From: Rouxiella badensis
GTDB lineage: Bacteria > Pseudomonadota > Gammaproteobacteria > Enterobacterales > Enterobacteriaceae
NCBI GenBank assembly: GCA_026967495.1
Contig: CP114060.1
Coordinates: forward strand, 2,232,001 to 2,296,000
Direction of reading: 5' to 3'
DNA length: 64,000 nt
Of the stretch, positions 37,386 to 46,893 are shown one piece after another (the stretch's first letter is position 1; the number at the start of each line of letters is the position of its first letter). The notes under the pieces were generated by a model. It ran no database searches. It worked only from the letters and a program-made list of their open reading frames with translations, and was not told the origin of the DNA. The translations under genes and the position numbers were made by a program.

Positions 37386-38318
37386 ATGACAAATGCAAAT
37401 CGTCCAATTCTTAATCTAGATCTAGACCTGCTTAGGACCTTTGTTGCAGTCGCTGATTTAAATACTTTCGCCGCCGCCGCCGCCGCAGTTTGTCGTACCC
37501 AGTCGGCTGTCAGTCAGCAAATGCAACGTCTAGAGCAACTTGTCGGTAAAGAACTGTTCGCCAGGCATGGACGCAATAAGTTATTGACGGAACACGGTAT
37601 TCAGTTACTTGGCTACGCAAGAAAAATATTACGTTTTAACGACGAAGCCTGCACTTCATTAATGTATAGCGACGTTCAGGGTGGAGTGACCATCGGAGCT
37701 TCAGACGATACCGCAGATACCATCCTGCCTTATCTGTTGAGCCGAGTGACCTCTATCTATCCGAAGCTGTCAATTGACGTGCGGGTTAAGCGTAGCCCGT
37801 TTATGTTACCGATGCTTGAAAGTGACGAAGTTGATCTGGCGATCACCACCATGACCACCACCGATCATCCACATATCGTGCTGAGAACGTCACCCACGCT
37901 GTGGTATTGCTCTGCCGACTTCTCGTATCCGTCGGGCGACAGCGTGCCGTTAGTGCTGCTTGATGAACCTAGCCCTTATCGCTCTATGGCGATTGAGCAC
38001 CTCAACAAGGCCGGGATCCCGTGGCGCATTGCCTACGTGGCCTCTACGCTTTCAGCCATCCGTGCTGCGGTGCGAGCGGGTCTGGGCGTTACGGTGCGGC
38101 CTATTGAGATGATGAGTTCTGAGCTCAGAGTTCTGGGTGAGCAGGACGGCCTGCCGAGACTGCCGGACACGCAATACGTGTTGTACAAGAACCAGCATTG
38201 TGACAACGATCTTGCGCTGGCTATTTTCAACGCTGTTGAACAAGGCAACGATCCTTATTCGCTCAATAGTTACGCCCAGCGCGCCAACGTTGACGACGAA
38301 TACGAAGAAGCGCCGTAG
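37386..38318 (+). CDS. lrhA: LysR-type regulator LrhA
   Basis: LrhA represses flhDC flagellar genes and fimbriae and promotes RpoS turnover in E. coli. The 310-residue protein has the conserved N-terminal winged helix (LNLDLDLLRTFVAVADLNTFAAAAAAVCRTQSAVSQQMQRLEQLVGKELFARHGRNKLLTEHG), with an Ala-rich recognition region encoded by GCC repeats, then a LysR effector domain (GGVTIGASDDTADTILPYLLSRV). The C-terminal half diverges from E. coli. It lies upstream of nuoA on the same strand, as in E. coli. Confidence 0.95.
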   Translation: MTNANRPILNLDLDLLRTFVAVADLNTFAAAAAAVCRTQSAVSQQMQRLEQLVGKELFARHGRNKLLTEHGIQLLGYARKILRFNDEACTSLMYSDVQGGVTIGASDDTADTILPYLLSRVTSIYPKLSIDVRVKRSPFMLPMLESDEVDLAITTMTTTDHPHIVLRTSPTLWYCSADFSYPSGDSVPLVLLDEPSPYRSMAIEHLNKAGIPWRIAYVASTLSAIRAAVRAGLGVTVRPIEMMSSELRVLGEQDGLPRLPDTQYVLYKNQHCDNDLALAIFNAVEQGNDPYSLNSYAQRANVDDEYEEAP

Positions 38319-39079
38319 ACTCGTTCTTAATGTTTTTTTCCTTTTCCCCGCCCTCCTGTTAACGCTTCAGGGCCGGGGACAGGAAAACTACAAAGACCAA
38401 TAAATAACCAACTCATTAGTTTTTCTTTACCAACCTGCTATTTCCCCGACTTAACTCCGCTTAATCATTCCCTTAAATTGTCTCATTACGCAACTATCAC
38501 CTCACACAAATCATGGACTTTTTGAAATTTCAAATCCTCCGTCGTGATACTAAGATTTTTTGATGAAATGCATTTTTATTTTAAATGATTAAACAAAATT
38601 CATTCAATAATTGTCTTATTTTTTAGCAATCTTGCCTAAAACGTGTCCTGGATCAATAAATAACCCTGTTTCCAGAGTGGAAGAATGGGGCATACCTGCG
38701 ACAATAGTAGGGGTAGGCGCTAAAGCATTGACTCTCGTTAACCACCATCCTTTTTTTTAACTTTTTGACTGACTCGATTTAGCTGTCGAAGTTCGCATGT
38801 TATGTTAATAAAATGCTAAAGATGTAAAATAACGTAGAGATACTTTTGTCAAAGTTGACAAAAGGTTATAGAAAAGGGTAAAAAGCCCACAGTAATTCAC
38901 TGGATAATCGCTTTTAAACCCCTGAGTCTATGAGATTACCGCCAGTTTGGGGTGATATCGGTCAGCAGGGAACCCGTGAACGCTGGTGGTTCTTAATCCT
39001 TCCCTTGAATCGATGTGGCAGGCAAGTTGCCGGGCAAGAGCAAATGCATCACGCCACTTTTGATGAGTAAGCATAGAGT
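38319..39079 (+). promoter_or_regulatory. lrhA-nuoA intergenic region (nuo promoter region)
   Basis: This 761-bp region is largely AT-rich, with a GC-rich imperfect inverted repeat just after lrhA (about 38345-38385). A TTGACA occurs at 38855-38860 but no good -10 follows at the right spacing. E. coli nuo is also expressed from a long upstream region responding to ArcA, NarL and FNR; no sites could be assigned by eye. Confidence 0.45.
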
Positions 39080-39544
39080 ATGTCAACAGCCACAGATGTC
39101 ACCGCTCATAACTGGGCGCTCGCAGTTTTTCTAATAATCGCAGTCGGCCTGTGTTGCCTGATGTTGTTAGGCGCAGCTTTCCTGGGAGGGAAGGTTCGCG
39201 GACGCAACACGGAAACGCCCTTCGAGTCGGGTATCGCCCCCGTGGGTACGACTCATATGCGTCTCTCGGCAAAATTCTATCTGGTCGCCATGTTCTTCGT
39301 TATTTTCGATGTGGAAGCCCTGTATCTCTATGCATGGTCTACGTCGATTCGCGAGAGTGGGTGGACCGGCTTTGTCGAAGCCGCGATTTTCATTTTTATC
39401 CTTTTAGCCGGCCTGTTTTATCTGGTTCGCATCGGCGCGCTTGACTGGACCCCGACTCGTTCGAAAGGTCCTGTGAAAGCTAGCCCGGTTATCCCGAGTC
39501 CAGTCATTAAGACCAGCAATCACCCGCAAGGCAATCGCCAATAA
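39080..39544 (+). CDS. nuoA: NADH-quinone oxidoreductase subunit A
   Basis: A small membrane-arm subunit of complex I at the junction with the peripheral arm. Its 154 aa show three membrane helices (WALAVFLIIAVGLCCLMLLGAAFLGG, FYLVAMFFVIFDVEALYLYAWS, AAIFIFILLAGLFYLVRIGAL), and the conserved FDVEALYLYAW loop near the quinone site is intact. E. coli NuoA is 147 aa; this one has a slightly longer hydrophilic tail. It is the first gene of the 13-gene nuo operon. Confidence 0.96.
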   Translation: MSTATDVTAHNWALAVFLIIAVGLCCLMLLGAAFLGGKVRGRNTETPFESGIAPVGTTHMRLSAKFYLVAMFFVIFDVEALYLYAWSTSIRESGWTGFVEAAIFIFILLAGLFYLVRIGALDWTPTRSKGPVKASPVIPSPVIKTSNHPQGNRQ

Positions 39545-39561
39545 AAAAGTGAGGCATCAAG

Positions 39562-40236
39562 ATGGACTATACGCTCACCCGCTTAGACCCAAACGGTGAG
39601 AACGACCGTTACCCCCTGCAAAAACAAGAGACGGTTGCCGACCCTCTTGAGCAGGAAGTGAACCGCAGCGTGTATATGGGGAAACTCGAACACGCTTTAC
39701 ATGACGTGGTGAACTGGGGTCGTAAAAACTCGCTTTGGCCATTCAACTTTGGTCTCTCATGCTGCTACGTAGAAATGACAACGTCATTTACCGCCGTGCA
39801 TGACGTGGCGCGATTTGGCTCGGAAGTTATCCGTGCTTCACCGCGTCAGGCTGACTTTATGGTGGTTGCCGGTACCTGCTTTACCAAAATGGCGCCGGTT
39901 ATTCAGCGCCTGTACGACCAGATGCTCGAACCTAAATGGGTTATCTCGATGGGTGCCTGCGCCAACTCCGGCGGCATGTATGACATCTACTCCGTGGTGC
40001 AGGGCGTTGACAAGTTCCTGCCTGTAGACGTTTACATTCCGGGCTGCCCGCCGCGCCCCGAGGCCTATATGCAGGCACTGCTGTTGCTGCAGGAGTCGAT
40101 CGGCAAAGAGCGTCGCCCACTGTCATGGGTGGTCGGTGACCAGGGTGTTTATCGCGCCAATATGCAGTCTGAAAAAGAGCGTAAACGCGCCGAGCGTATT
40201 GCCGTGACGAATTTGCGCACCCCTGACGAGATTTAA
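39562..40236 (+). CDS. nuoB: NADH-quinone oxidoreductase subunit B
   Basis: The subunit that binds iron-sulfur cluster N2, the last electron carrier before quinone. The cluster ligands appear as the tandem cysteines in FGLSCCYVEMTT, the Cys in VVAGTCFTKMAP, and the Cys in YIPGCPPRPEAYMQALL. It is 224 aa, with the ~60-residue N-terminal extension seen in enterobacteria. It lies 17 nt after nuoA. Confidence 0.96.
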   Translation: MDYTLTRLDPNGENDRYPLQKQETVADPLEQEVNRSVYMGKLEHALHDVVNWGRKNSLWPFNFGLSCCYVEMTTSFTAVHDVARFGSEVIRASPRQADFMVVAGTCFTKMAPVIQRLYDQMLEPKWVISMGACANSGGMYDIYSVVQGVDKFLPVDVYIPGCPPRPEAYMQALLLLQESIGKERRPLSWVVGDQGVYRANMQSEKERKRAERIAVTNLRTPDEI

Positions 40237-40351
40237 CACTGTTCGTCAACCCTGAGGGGCAAGGCCGTCAGGACAAGATTATTAGAGACGACGGTGCACT
40301 AAAACGCTTTTCCCCTTGGGCATAAATGACCATTTAGTGTGGTGAGAAAAT

Positions 40352-42151
40352 ATGACAGATTTGACGACGCAAGACCTCGCACAGCCAGCATGGCAAACCC
40401 GCGATCATCTCGATGATCCGGTTATCGGCGAGCTGCGTAACCGTTTTGGGCCTGAGGCCTTTTCTGTTCAGCCGACCCGTACCGGTATCCCGGTGGTGTG
40501 GGTAAAACGCGAGCAGATACTGGAAGTCATTACCTTTTTACGCAAACAGCCGAAGCCTTACGTCATGCTGTACGACTTGCATGGCGTGGATGAGCGTTTG
40601 CGTAACCACCGCGACGGTTTACCGGCCGCGGATTTCTCCGTTTTCTATCATCTGCTTTCAATCGAACGCAACAGCGATATCATGCTCAAGGTCGCGCTGG
40701 CTGAAAACGATTTGCACCTGCCTACGCTGACCAAAGTTTACCCAAATGCCAACTGGTATGAGCGTGAAACCTGGGAAATGTTCGGTATCACCTTCGACGG
40801 CCACCCACATCTGACGCGCATCATGATGCCGAAGACCTGGGAAGGGCATCCGCTGCGCAAAGACTATCCTGCGCGCGCGACCGAGTTTGACCCGTTCGAG
40901 CTGACCAAGCAGAAAGAAGACCTCGAGATGGAGTCGCTGACCTTCAAGCCTGAAGACTGGGGCATGAAGCGCGGCACCGAAAACGAAGACTTTATGTTCC
41001 TGAACCTCGGTCCTAACCACCCGTCTGCCCACGGTGCGTTCCGCATTGTGATGCAGCTCGACGGGGAAGAGATTGTCGACTGCGTTCCGGACATCGGTTA
41101 TCACCACCGCGGTGCAGAGAAAATGGGTGAGCGCCAGTCCTGGCACAGCTACATCCCTTACACCGACCGCATCGAGTACCTCGGCGGCTGCGTTAACGAA
41201 ATGCCTTACGTGCTGGCGGTTGAAAAACTGGCAGGAATCACCGTCGGCGATCGCGTTAACACTATTCGCGTGATGCTCTCCGAGCTGTTCCGCATTAACA
41301 GCCACCTGCTTTATATCTCTACGTTCATTCAGGACGTTGGCGCAATGACGCCGGTGTTCTTCGCCTTCACTGACCGTCAGAAAATCTATGACGTCGTCGA
41401 GGCGATTACCGGTTTCCGTATGCACCCGGCGTGGTTCCGCATCGGTGGCGTGGCGCACGACCTGCCGAAAGGTTGGGAACGCCTGATGCGTGAGTTCCTC
41501 GAGTGGATGCCAAAACGCCTCGATTCCTACATGAAGACGGCGCTGAAAAACAGCATCCTGATCGGTCGTTCCAAAGGTATTGCTGCCTACAACGCAGAAG
41601 ATGCGTTGGCTTGGGGTACCACCGGTGCGGGCCTGCGAGCAACCGGCATCGAATTTGACGTGCGCAAATGGCGTCCGTACTCCGGCTATGAAAACTTTGA
41701 CTTCGAAGTTCCGGTCGGTGACGGCATCAGCGACTCTTATTCCCGCGTTATGCTGAAAATGGAAGAGATGCGTCAGAGCCTGCGTATTCTGCAACAGTGC
41801 GTCGACAACATGCCGGCTGGCCCGTTCAAGGCCGATCACCCACTGACGACGCCACCGCCGAAAGAGCGCACGCTACAGCACATCGAAACCCTGATAACCC
41901 ACTTCCTGCAGGTTTCGTGGGGGCCGGTTATGCCTGCCAACGAATCCTTCCAGATGATCGAGGCAACGAAAGGGATCAACAGCTACTACCTGACGAGCGA
42001 TGGCAGCACCATGAGCTACCGCACCCGCGTGCGTACGCCGAGCTTCCCGCACTTGCAGCAGATCCCGTCGGTTATCCGTGGCAGCCTGGTTTCGGACCTG
42101 ATCGTCTACCTGGGCAGTATTGATTTTGTAATGTCAGATGTGGACCGCTAA
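40352..42151 (+). CDS. nuoC: NADH-quinone oxidoreductase fused subunit C/D
   Basis: A 599-residue fusion of NuoC (about residues 1-190, including TKVYPNANWYERETWEMFGITFDGHPHLTRIMMPKTWEGHPLRKDYP) and NuoD (about 210-599, including LNLGPNHPSAHGAFRIVMQLDGEEIVDCVPDIGYHHRGAEK, with the quinone-site His and Tyr regions). The fusion is normal in enterobacteria. NuoD forms the quinone pocket together with NuoB. A 115-nt gap separates it from nuoB, longer than elsewhere in the operon. Confidence 0.96.
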   Translation: MTDLTTQDLAQPAWQTRDHLDDPVIGELRNRFGPEAFSVQPTRTGIPVVWVKREQILEVITFLRKQPKPYVMLYDLHGVDERLRNHRDGLPAADFSVFYHLLSIERNSDIMLKVALAENDLHLPTLTKVYPNANWYERETWEMFGITFDGHPHLTRIMMPKTWEGHPLRKDYPARATEFDPFELTKQKEDLEMESLTFKPEDWGMKRGTENEDFMFLNLGPNHPSAHGAFRIVMQLDGEEIVDCVPDIGYHHRGAEKMGERQSWHSYIPYTDRIEYLGGCVNEMPYVLAVEKLAGITVGDRVNTIRVMLSELFRINSHLLYISTFIQDVGAMTPVFFAFTDRQKIYDVVEAITGFRMHPAWFRIGGVAHDLPKGWERLMREFLEWMPKRLDSYMKTALKNSILIGRSKGIAAYNAEDALAWGTTGAGLRATGIEFDVRKWRPYSGYENFDFEVPVGDGISDSYSRVMLKMEEMRQSLRILQQCVDNMPAGPFKADHPLTTPPPKERTLQHIETLITHFLQVSWGPVMPANESFQMIEATKGINSYYLTSDGSTMSYRTRVRTPSFPHLQQIPSVIRGSLVSDLIVYLGSIDFVMSDVDR

Positions 42152-42153
42152 CG

Positions 42154-42709
42154 ATGACAGATCTTAAAAAAGACTCAGAGGTTCAGTACATCAACGTCTC
42201 TACGCCTGCGGCTTTTGCTGCTCAGGCGAACAAGCAGACGTTTGAGCTGAGCGCGACTGAACGTGACGCGATTGAACACGAGAAACATCACTACGAAGAT
42301 GCGCGTGCTGTCTCGATTGAAGCGCTGAAAATCGTGCAGAAAGAGCGCGGTTGGGTGCCAGACGGTGCAATCTACGCCATCGCCGACGTGCTGGGGATCC
42401 CTGCCAGCGACGTAGAGGGTGTTGCGACGTTTTACAGCCAGATCTTCCGCCAGCCTGTGGGCCGCCACGTGATCCGCTATTGCGACAGCGTGGTGTGTCA
42501 TATCACCGGCTATCAGGGTATTCAGGCTGCTATCGAAGAAAAGCTCAATATCAAACCGGGTGAAACCACGCCGGACGGACGTTTTACCCTGCTGCCAACC
42601 TGCTGTTTGGGCAACTGTGATAAGAGCCTCAACGATGATGATCGATGAAGACACGCACAGCTACCTGAAACCAGAAGAAATTGGTCAGTTACTGGAGCGT
42701 TACTCATGA
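42154..42709 (+). CDS. nuoE: NADH-quinone oxidoreductase subunit E, one frameshift near the 3' end
   Basis: NuoE holds the binuclear cluster N1a beside the FMN site. Ligand cysteines are in RYCDSVVCH and TCCLGNCD. As printed, the frame ends early at 42648. Removing one base at GAGCCTC 42624-42630 restores MMIDEDTHSYLKPEEIGQLLERYS and a TGA at 42707-42709 that overlaps the nuoF ATG, the usual coupling. The corrected length is 184 aa. The N-terminus is about 18 residues longer than in E. coli (166 aa). The residue pair at the repair is Ser-Ser if the central base is removed, or Ser-Pro if the T is removed; the family usually has Pro. Confidence 0.93.
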
Positions 42710-44070
42710 ATATCTACGGTTACACGCCTAAAGAAATCATCCGTACCCCGGAGATGCATCCGCTGACCTGGCGCATGCGCGAAGACCAGCAGCCGGTGTG
42801 GATTGACGAATACCGCAGCAAAAACGGTTACGCCGGTGCAGAGAAAGCGCTCGGCGGCATGTCGCCTGACGAGATAGTCGCGCTGGTCAAAGACTCTGGT
42901 CTGAAGGGGCGTGGCGGCGCGGGCTTCTCTACCGGTCTGAAGTGGAGCCTGATGCCGAAAGACGAATCCATGAACATCCGTTACCTGCTGTGTAACGCTG
43001 ATGAAATGGAGCCGGGTACCTATAAAGACCGCCTGTTGATGGAGCAAATGCCGCATCAGCTGGTTGAAGGTATGTTGATCAGCGCCTTTGCGCTGAAGGC
43101 CTACCGTGGCTACATCTTCCTGCGCGGTGAGTATATCGAGGCCGCCGTTAACCTGCGTCGCGCGATTGAAGAAGCGCGTGCTGCCGGATTTATTGGCAAA
43201 AACATTCTCGGCACCGGGTTCGATTTCGAGCTGATGGTGCACACTGGCGCGGGCCGCTATATCTGTGGCGAAGAAACCGCGCTGATTAACTCGCTGGAAG
43301 GCCGCCGCGCCAACCCGCGCTCCAAGCCGCCGTTCCCGGCGTCTGTCGGGGCATGGGGCAAGCCGACCTGCGTTAATAACGTTGAAACCCTATCGAACGT
43401 TCCGGCTATCTTGGCCAACGGCGTCGACTGGTACAAAGGCATTTCGACCAGCGAAGACACCGGCACCAAGATGATGGGCTTCTCCGGCCGCGTGAAGAAT
43501 CCGGGCGTGTGGGAATTGCCGTTTGGCACCACGGCACGCGAAATTCTCGAAGACTACGCGGGCGGTATGCGCGACGGGCTGAAATTTAAGGCCTGGCAGC
43601 CGGGCGGGGCAGGGACCGACTTCCTGACCGACCAGCATCTCGACCTGCCGATGGAATTTGCCAGCATCGGCAAGGCCGGTAGCCGTTTGGGCACCGCGTT
43701 GGCGATGGCCGTCGATCATGAAATCGGCATGGTTTCTCTGGTGCGCAACCTTGAAGAGTTCTTCTCGCGCGAGTCCTGCGGCTGGTGTACGCCTTGCCGT
43801 GACGGGCTGCCGTGGAGCGTCAAGATCCTGCGCGCACTGGAGCGCGGCGAAGGGCAGCCCGGGGACATCGAAACCCTCGAGCAACTTTGCCGTCAGCTTG
43901 GCCCGGGTAAAACATTCTGCGCACATGCGCCGGGTGCCGTGGAGCCATTGCAGAGTGCGATTAAATATTTCCGGGACGAGTTTGAAGCGGGCATCGCCAA
44001 GCAACACTACAACAATGCGCGGGCAATTGGCGGCATACAGCCAAATAACCTGCTCAAAGAGCGATGGTAA
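42706..44070 (+). CDS. nuoF: NADH-quinone oxidoreductase subunit F (NADH and FMN binding)
   Basis: The entry subunit of complex I. The glycine-rich GRGGAGFSTGLKWSLMP and YLLCNADEMEPGTYKDR bind NADH and FMN; AGRYICGEETALINSLEGRRANPRSKPPFP is the flavin segment; cluster N3 ligands are in ESCGWCTPCRDGL and a later Cys in GKTFCAHAPG. It is 454 aa, against 445 in E. coli. Its start overlaps the corrected nuoE stop. Confidence 0.96.
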   Translation: MNIYGYTPKEIIRTPEMHPLTWRMREDQQPVWIDEYRSKNGYAGAEKALGGMSPDEIVALVKDSGLKGRGGAGFSTGLKWSLMPKDESMNIRYLLCNADEMEPGTYKDRLLMEQMPHQLVEGMLISAFALKAYRGYIFLRGEYIEAAVNLRRAIEEARAAGFIGKNILGTGFDFELMVHTGAGRYICGEETALINSLEGRRANPRSKPPFPASVGAWGKPTCVNNVETLSNVPAILANGVDWYKGISTSEDTGTKMMGFSGRVKNPGVWELPFGTTAREILEDYAGGMRDGLKFKAWQPGGAGTDFLTDQHLDLPMEFASIGKAGSRLGTALAMAVDHEIGMVSLVRNLEEFFSRESCGWCTPCRDGLPWSVKILRALERGEGQPGDIETLEQLCRQLGPGKTFCAHAPGAVEPLQSAIKYFRDEFEAGIAKQHYNNARAIGGIQPNNLLKERW

Positions 44071-44166
44071 CGACTTGAAAATTTATGCCTGAGAAATCGG
44101 GCAGTTCCGGCCAGAATTTTTGATTAACGCTCACTGAAAGGTGAGCCTTGTGGAAGCATGCTGACT

Positions 44167-46893
44167 ATGGCTACGATTCATGTAGACGGCAAAGAATACG
44201 ATGTAAATGGAGCGGACAACCTACTTCAGGCTTGCCTCTCTCTTGGCCTCGATATTCCTTATTTTTGCTGGCATCCGGCGCTGGGAAGCGTCGGCGCTTG
44301 CCGCCAATGTGCGGTTAAGCAATACCAAAACGCGGAAGATACGCGCGGCCGTTTGGTTATGTCATGTATGACGCCTGCGTCAGATGGAACCTTTATTTCC
44401 ATCGATGACGGAGAAGCCAAACAGTTCCGTGAGAGCGTAGTGGAATGGTTGATGACCAACCACCCACACGACTGTCCGGTGTGCGAAGAGGGCGGTAACT
44501 GTCACCTGCAGGACATGACAGTCATGACCGGCCACGCCACGCGTCGCTATCGTTTCACCAAACGTACCCACCAGAATCAGGATCTCGGTCCGTTCATTTC
44601 TCACGAGATGAACCGCTGCATCGCCTGTTATCGCTGTGTCCGTTACTACAAGGACTACGCGGACGGTACCGATCTCGGGGTGTATGGCGCGCACGACAAC
44701 GTCTACTTTGGTCGTCCGGAAGACGGTCCGCTGGAAAGCGAATTCTCCGGCAACCTGGTCGAGGTCTGCCCGACGGGCGTATTCACCGACAAAACGCACT
44801 CCGAGCGCTACAACCGTAAATGGGACATGCAGTTTGCCCCTAGCGTTTGCCAGCAGTGCAGCGTGGGCTGTAACACCAGCCCGGGTGAGCGCTACGGCGA
44901 ACTTCGTCGTATCGAAAACCGCTACAACGGTACCGTGAACCGCTACTTCCTTTGCGACCGTGGCCGCTTTGGTTACGGCTACGTAAACGCTAAAGATCGT
45001 CCTAAGCATCCACTGCAGCAGCGTGGCAACGACTGGATCTCCCTGAACGCCGAGCAGGCAATGCAGGGCGCGGCGGATATTCTGCGTCAATCAAGCAAAA
45101 CTATCGGTATTGGTTCACCGCGTGCCAGCCTCGAAAGCAACTTTGCGCTACGCGAGCTGGTGGGAGCAGAGAACTTCTACACCGGTATCAACGCCGCTGA
45201 GCAAAATCGTCTGGCACAGATACTGAACATCCTAAAAAACAGCGGCGTGTATACGCCTGCATTGCGTGAAATCGAAGATTATGACGCCGTGCTGATTCTG
45301 GGTGAAGATTTGACGCAGACCGGCGCGCGCATTGCGCTGTCCGTGCGTCAGGCGGTGAAGGGGAAAGCCCGTGCCATGGCCGCAGCGCAGCGCGTTGCTG
45401 ACTGGCAGATTGCGGCAATCCAGACCATCGGCCAGCATGCCAAATACCCCTTGTTCATGACCAACGTCGATAACACCCGTCTTGATGACATCGCCGCGCT
45501 GAACTACCGTGCGCCGGTCGATGAACAGGCGCGTTTCGGTTTTGCGATAGCCCACGCTATTGACGAGGCCGCACCGGGTGTTTCTGACCTTGCTGAAGGC
45601 GTTGGCAAGAAAGTTGACATGATTGTGCAGGCGTTAACCGGCGCGAGAAAACCGCTGATTATCACCGGGACCAACGCGGGCAGCGATGCCATCATCGAAG
45701 CGGCCGCCAACGTGGCGAAAGCCCTGAAAGCGCGCGGCAGCGACGTCGGTATCACCTTTGTGGCGTCTTCTGCCAACAGCATCGGTCTGTCGATGATTGG
45801 CGGCGGCAACCTTGATGAGGCCCTGAGCCTGCTGACCAACGGCGACGCCGATAGCGTTATCGTGATGGAAAACGACCTCTATCGTCAGGCACCGGAAGCC
45901 AGCGTCGATGCTGCACTGTCCAAAGTGAAAAACCTGCTGGTCGTTGACCATCAGCGCACCCGCATCATGGACAAGGCTAGCCTTATCCTGCCTGCGGCGA
46001 GCTTTGCCGAGAGTGACGGTACGCTGGTCAATCAGGAAGGCCGCGCCCAGCGCTACTTCCAGGTTTACGACCCGGCCTACTACGATACGACGGTGGCGAT
46101 GTTTGAAAGCTGGCGCTGGCTGCATTCGCTGCACTCTACCATTAACAGCCGTCGCGTTGACTGGACTCAGCTCGATCACGTTATCGAAGCCTGCGTCGCC
46201 GTGCTGCCTCAGCTGAAAGGTATCGTCGAGGCCGCACCGGATGCGACTTTCCGTATCCGCGGTCAGAAGCTGGCGCGTTCTCCTATCCGTTCGAGCGGAC
46301 GTACCGCCATGCGTGCCAACATCAGCGTGCATGAACCGCGTCAGCCGCAGGACAAAGACACCATGTTTGCCTTCTCGATGGAAGGGAACAACAGCCCGTA
46401 TGCCAATCGTCAACAGGTGCCGTTTGCTTGGGAACCGGGCTGGAACTCCCCGCAGGCGTGGAACAAATTCCAGGCCGAAGTCGGTGGCAAACTGCGTCAC
46501 GGTGACCCAGGTGTGCGTCTTATCGAAGCGGGAGAGGGCAGCCTCGACTACTTCGGCAACATTCCTGCTGCGTTTACCGCCGAGGAAAACCACTGGCGCG
46601 TTGCCCCTTACTACCACCTGTTCGGTAGTGAAGAGATGTCTCAGCGTTCGAGCGTTATCCAGCAGCGTATGCCAGAGCCTTACGTGATGGTTAACCCGTC
46701 CGATGCCGCAGCACTCGGCGTTAATCAGGGCACGCAGGTCGAGTTTACCTGTGCTGGACAAACCCTGACGCTGCCGGTTCGTCTGAGTGAGACCCTCGAT
46801 AAAGGACAAGTTGGTCTGCCGCTGGGCTTACCGGGAATTCCTCCGGTGCTGGTTGGCGCAACGGTTGAGAATCTGCGGGAGGCAACCCGATGA
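44167..46893 (+). CDS. nuoG: NADH-quinone oxidoreductase subunit G
   Basis: The largest peripheral subunit, carrying several Fe-S clusters. With the start at ATG 44167 (MATIHVDGKEYDVNGADNLL) the N1b cysteines fall at C34, C45, C48 and C67 as in E. coli. N5 ligands are in NHPHDCPVCEEGGNC, N4 in NRCIACYRCVRYY and the extra enterobacterial N7 in CQQCSVGCNTSPG. The rest resembles a molybdopterin oxidoreductase without the cofactor. GGAAG (44152-44156) is well spaced for 44167, whereas ATG 44158 would be almost on top of it. The protein is 908 aa, as in E. coli. It overlaps nuoH by 4 nt. Confidence 0.96.
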   Translation: MATIHVDGKEYDVNGADNLLQACLSLGLDIPYFCWHPALGSVGACRQCAVKQYQNAEDTRGRLVMSCMTPASDGTFISIDDGEAKQFRESVVEWLMTNHPHDCPVCEEGGNCHLQDMTVMTGHATRRYRFTKRTHQNQDLGPFISHEMNRCIACYRCVRYYKDYADGTDLGVYGAHDNVYFGRPEDGPLESEFSGNLVEVCPTGVFTDKTHSERYNRKWDMQFAPSVCQQCSVGCNTSPGERYGELRRIENRYNGTVNRYFLCDRGRFGYGYVNAKDRPKHPLQQRGNDWISLNAEQAMQGAADILRQSSKTIGIGSPRASLESNFALRELVGAENFYTGINAAEQNRLAQILNILKNSGVYTPALREIEDYDAVLILGEDLTQTGARIALSVRQAVKGKARAMAAAQRVADWQIAAIQTIGQHAKYPLFMTNVDNTRLDDIAALNYRAPVDEQARFGFAIAHAIDEAAPGVSDLAEGVGKKVDMIVQALTGARKPLIITGTNAGSDAIIEAAANVAKALKARGSDVGITFVASSANSIGLSMIGGGNLDEALSLLTNGDADSVIVMENDLYRQAPEASVDAALSKVKNLLVVDHQRTRIMDKASLILPAASFAESDGTLVNQEGRAQRYFQVYDPAYYDTTVAMFESWRWLHSLHSTINSRRVDWTQLDHVIEACVAVLPQLKGIVEAAPDATFRIRGQKLARSPIRSSGRTAMRANISVHEPRQPQDKDTMFAFSMEGNNSPYANRQQVPFAWEPGWNSPQAWNKFQAEVGGKLRHGDPGVRLIEAGEGSLDYFGNIPAAFTAEENHWRVAPYYHLFGSEEMSQRSSVIQQRMPEPYVMVNPSDAAALGVNQGTQVEFTCAGQTLTLPVRLSETLDKGQVGLPLGLPGIPPVLVGATVENLREATR

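Noticed and set aside
37470..37490. A GCC triplet repeat in lrhA as a phase-variation tract
   Set aside because: It encodes the Ala run of the conserved LrhA DNA-binding domain, and a triplet repeat would not shift the frame.
40658..41839. A 393-codon open frame on the minus strand inside nuoCD
   Set aside because: It is an antisense shadow of the conserved nuoCD reading frame, without family similarity. The same holds for 45634-46809 within nuoG.
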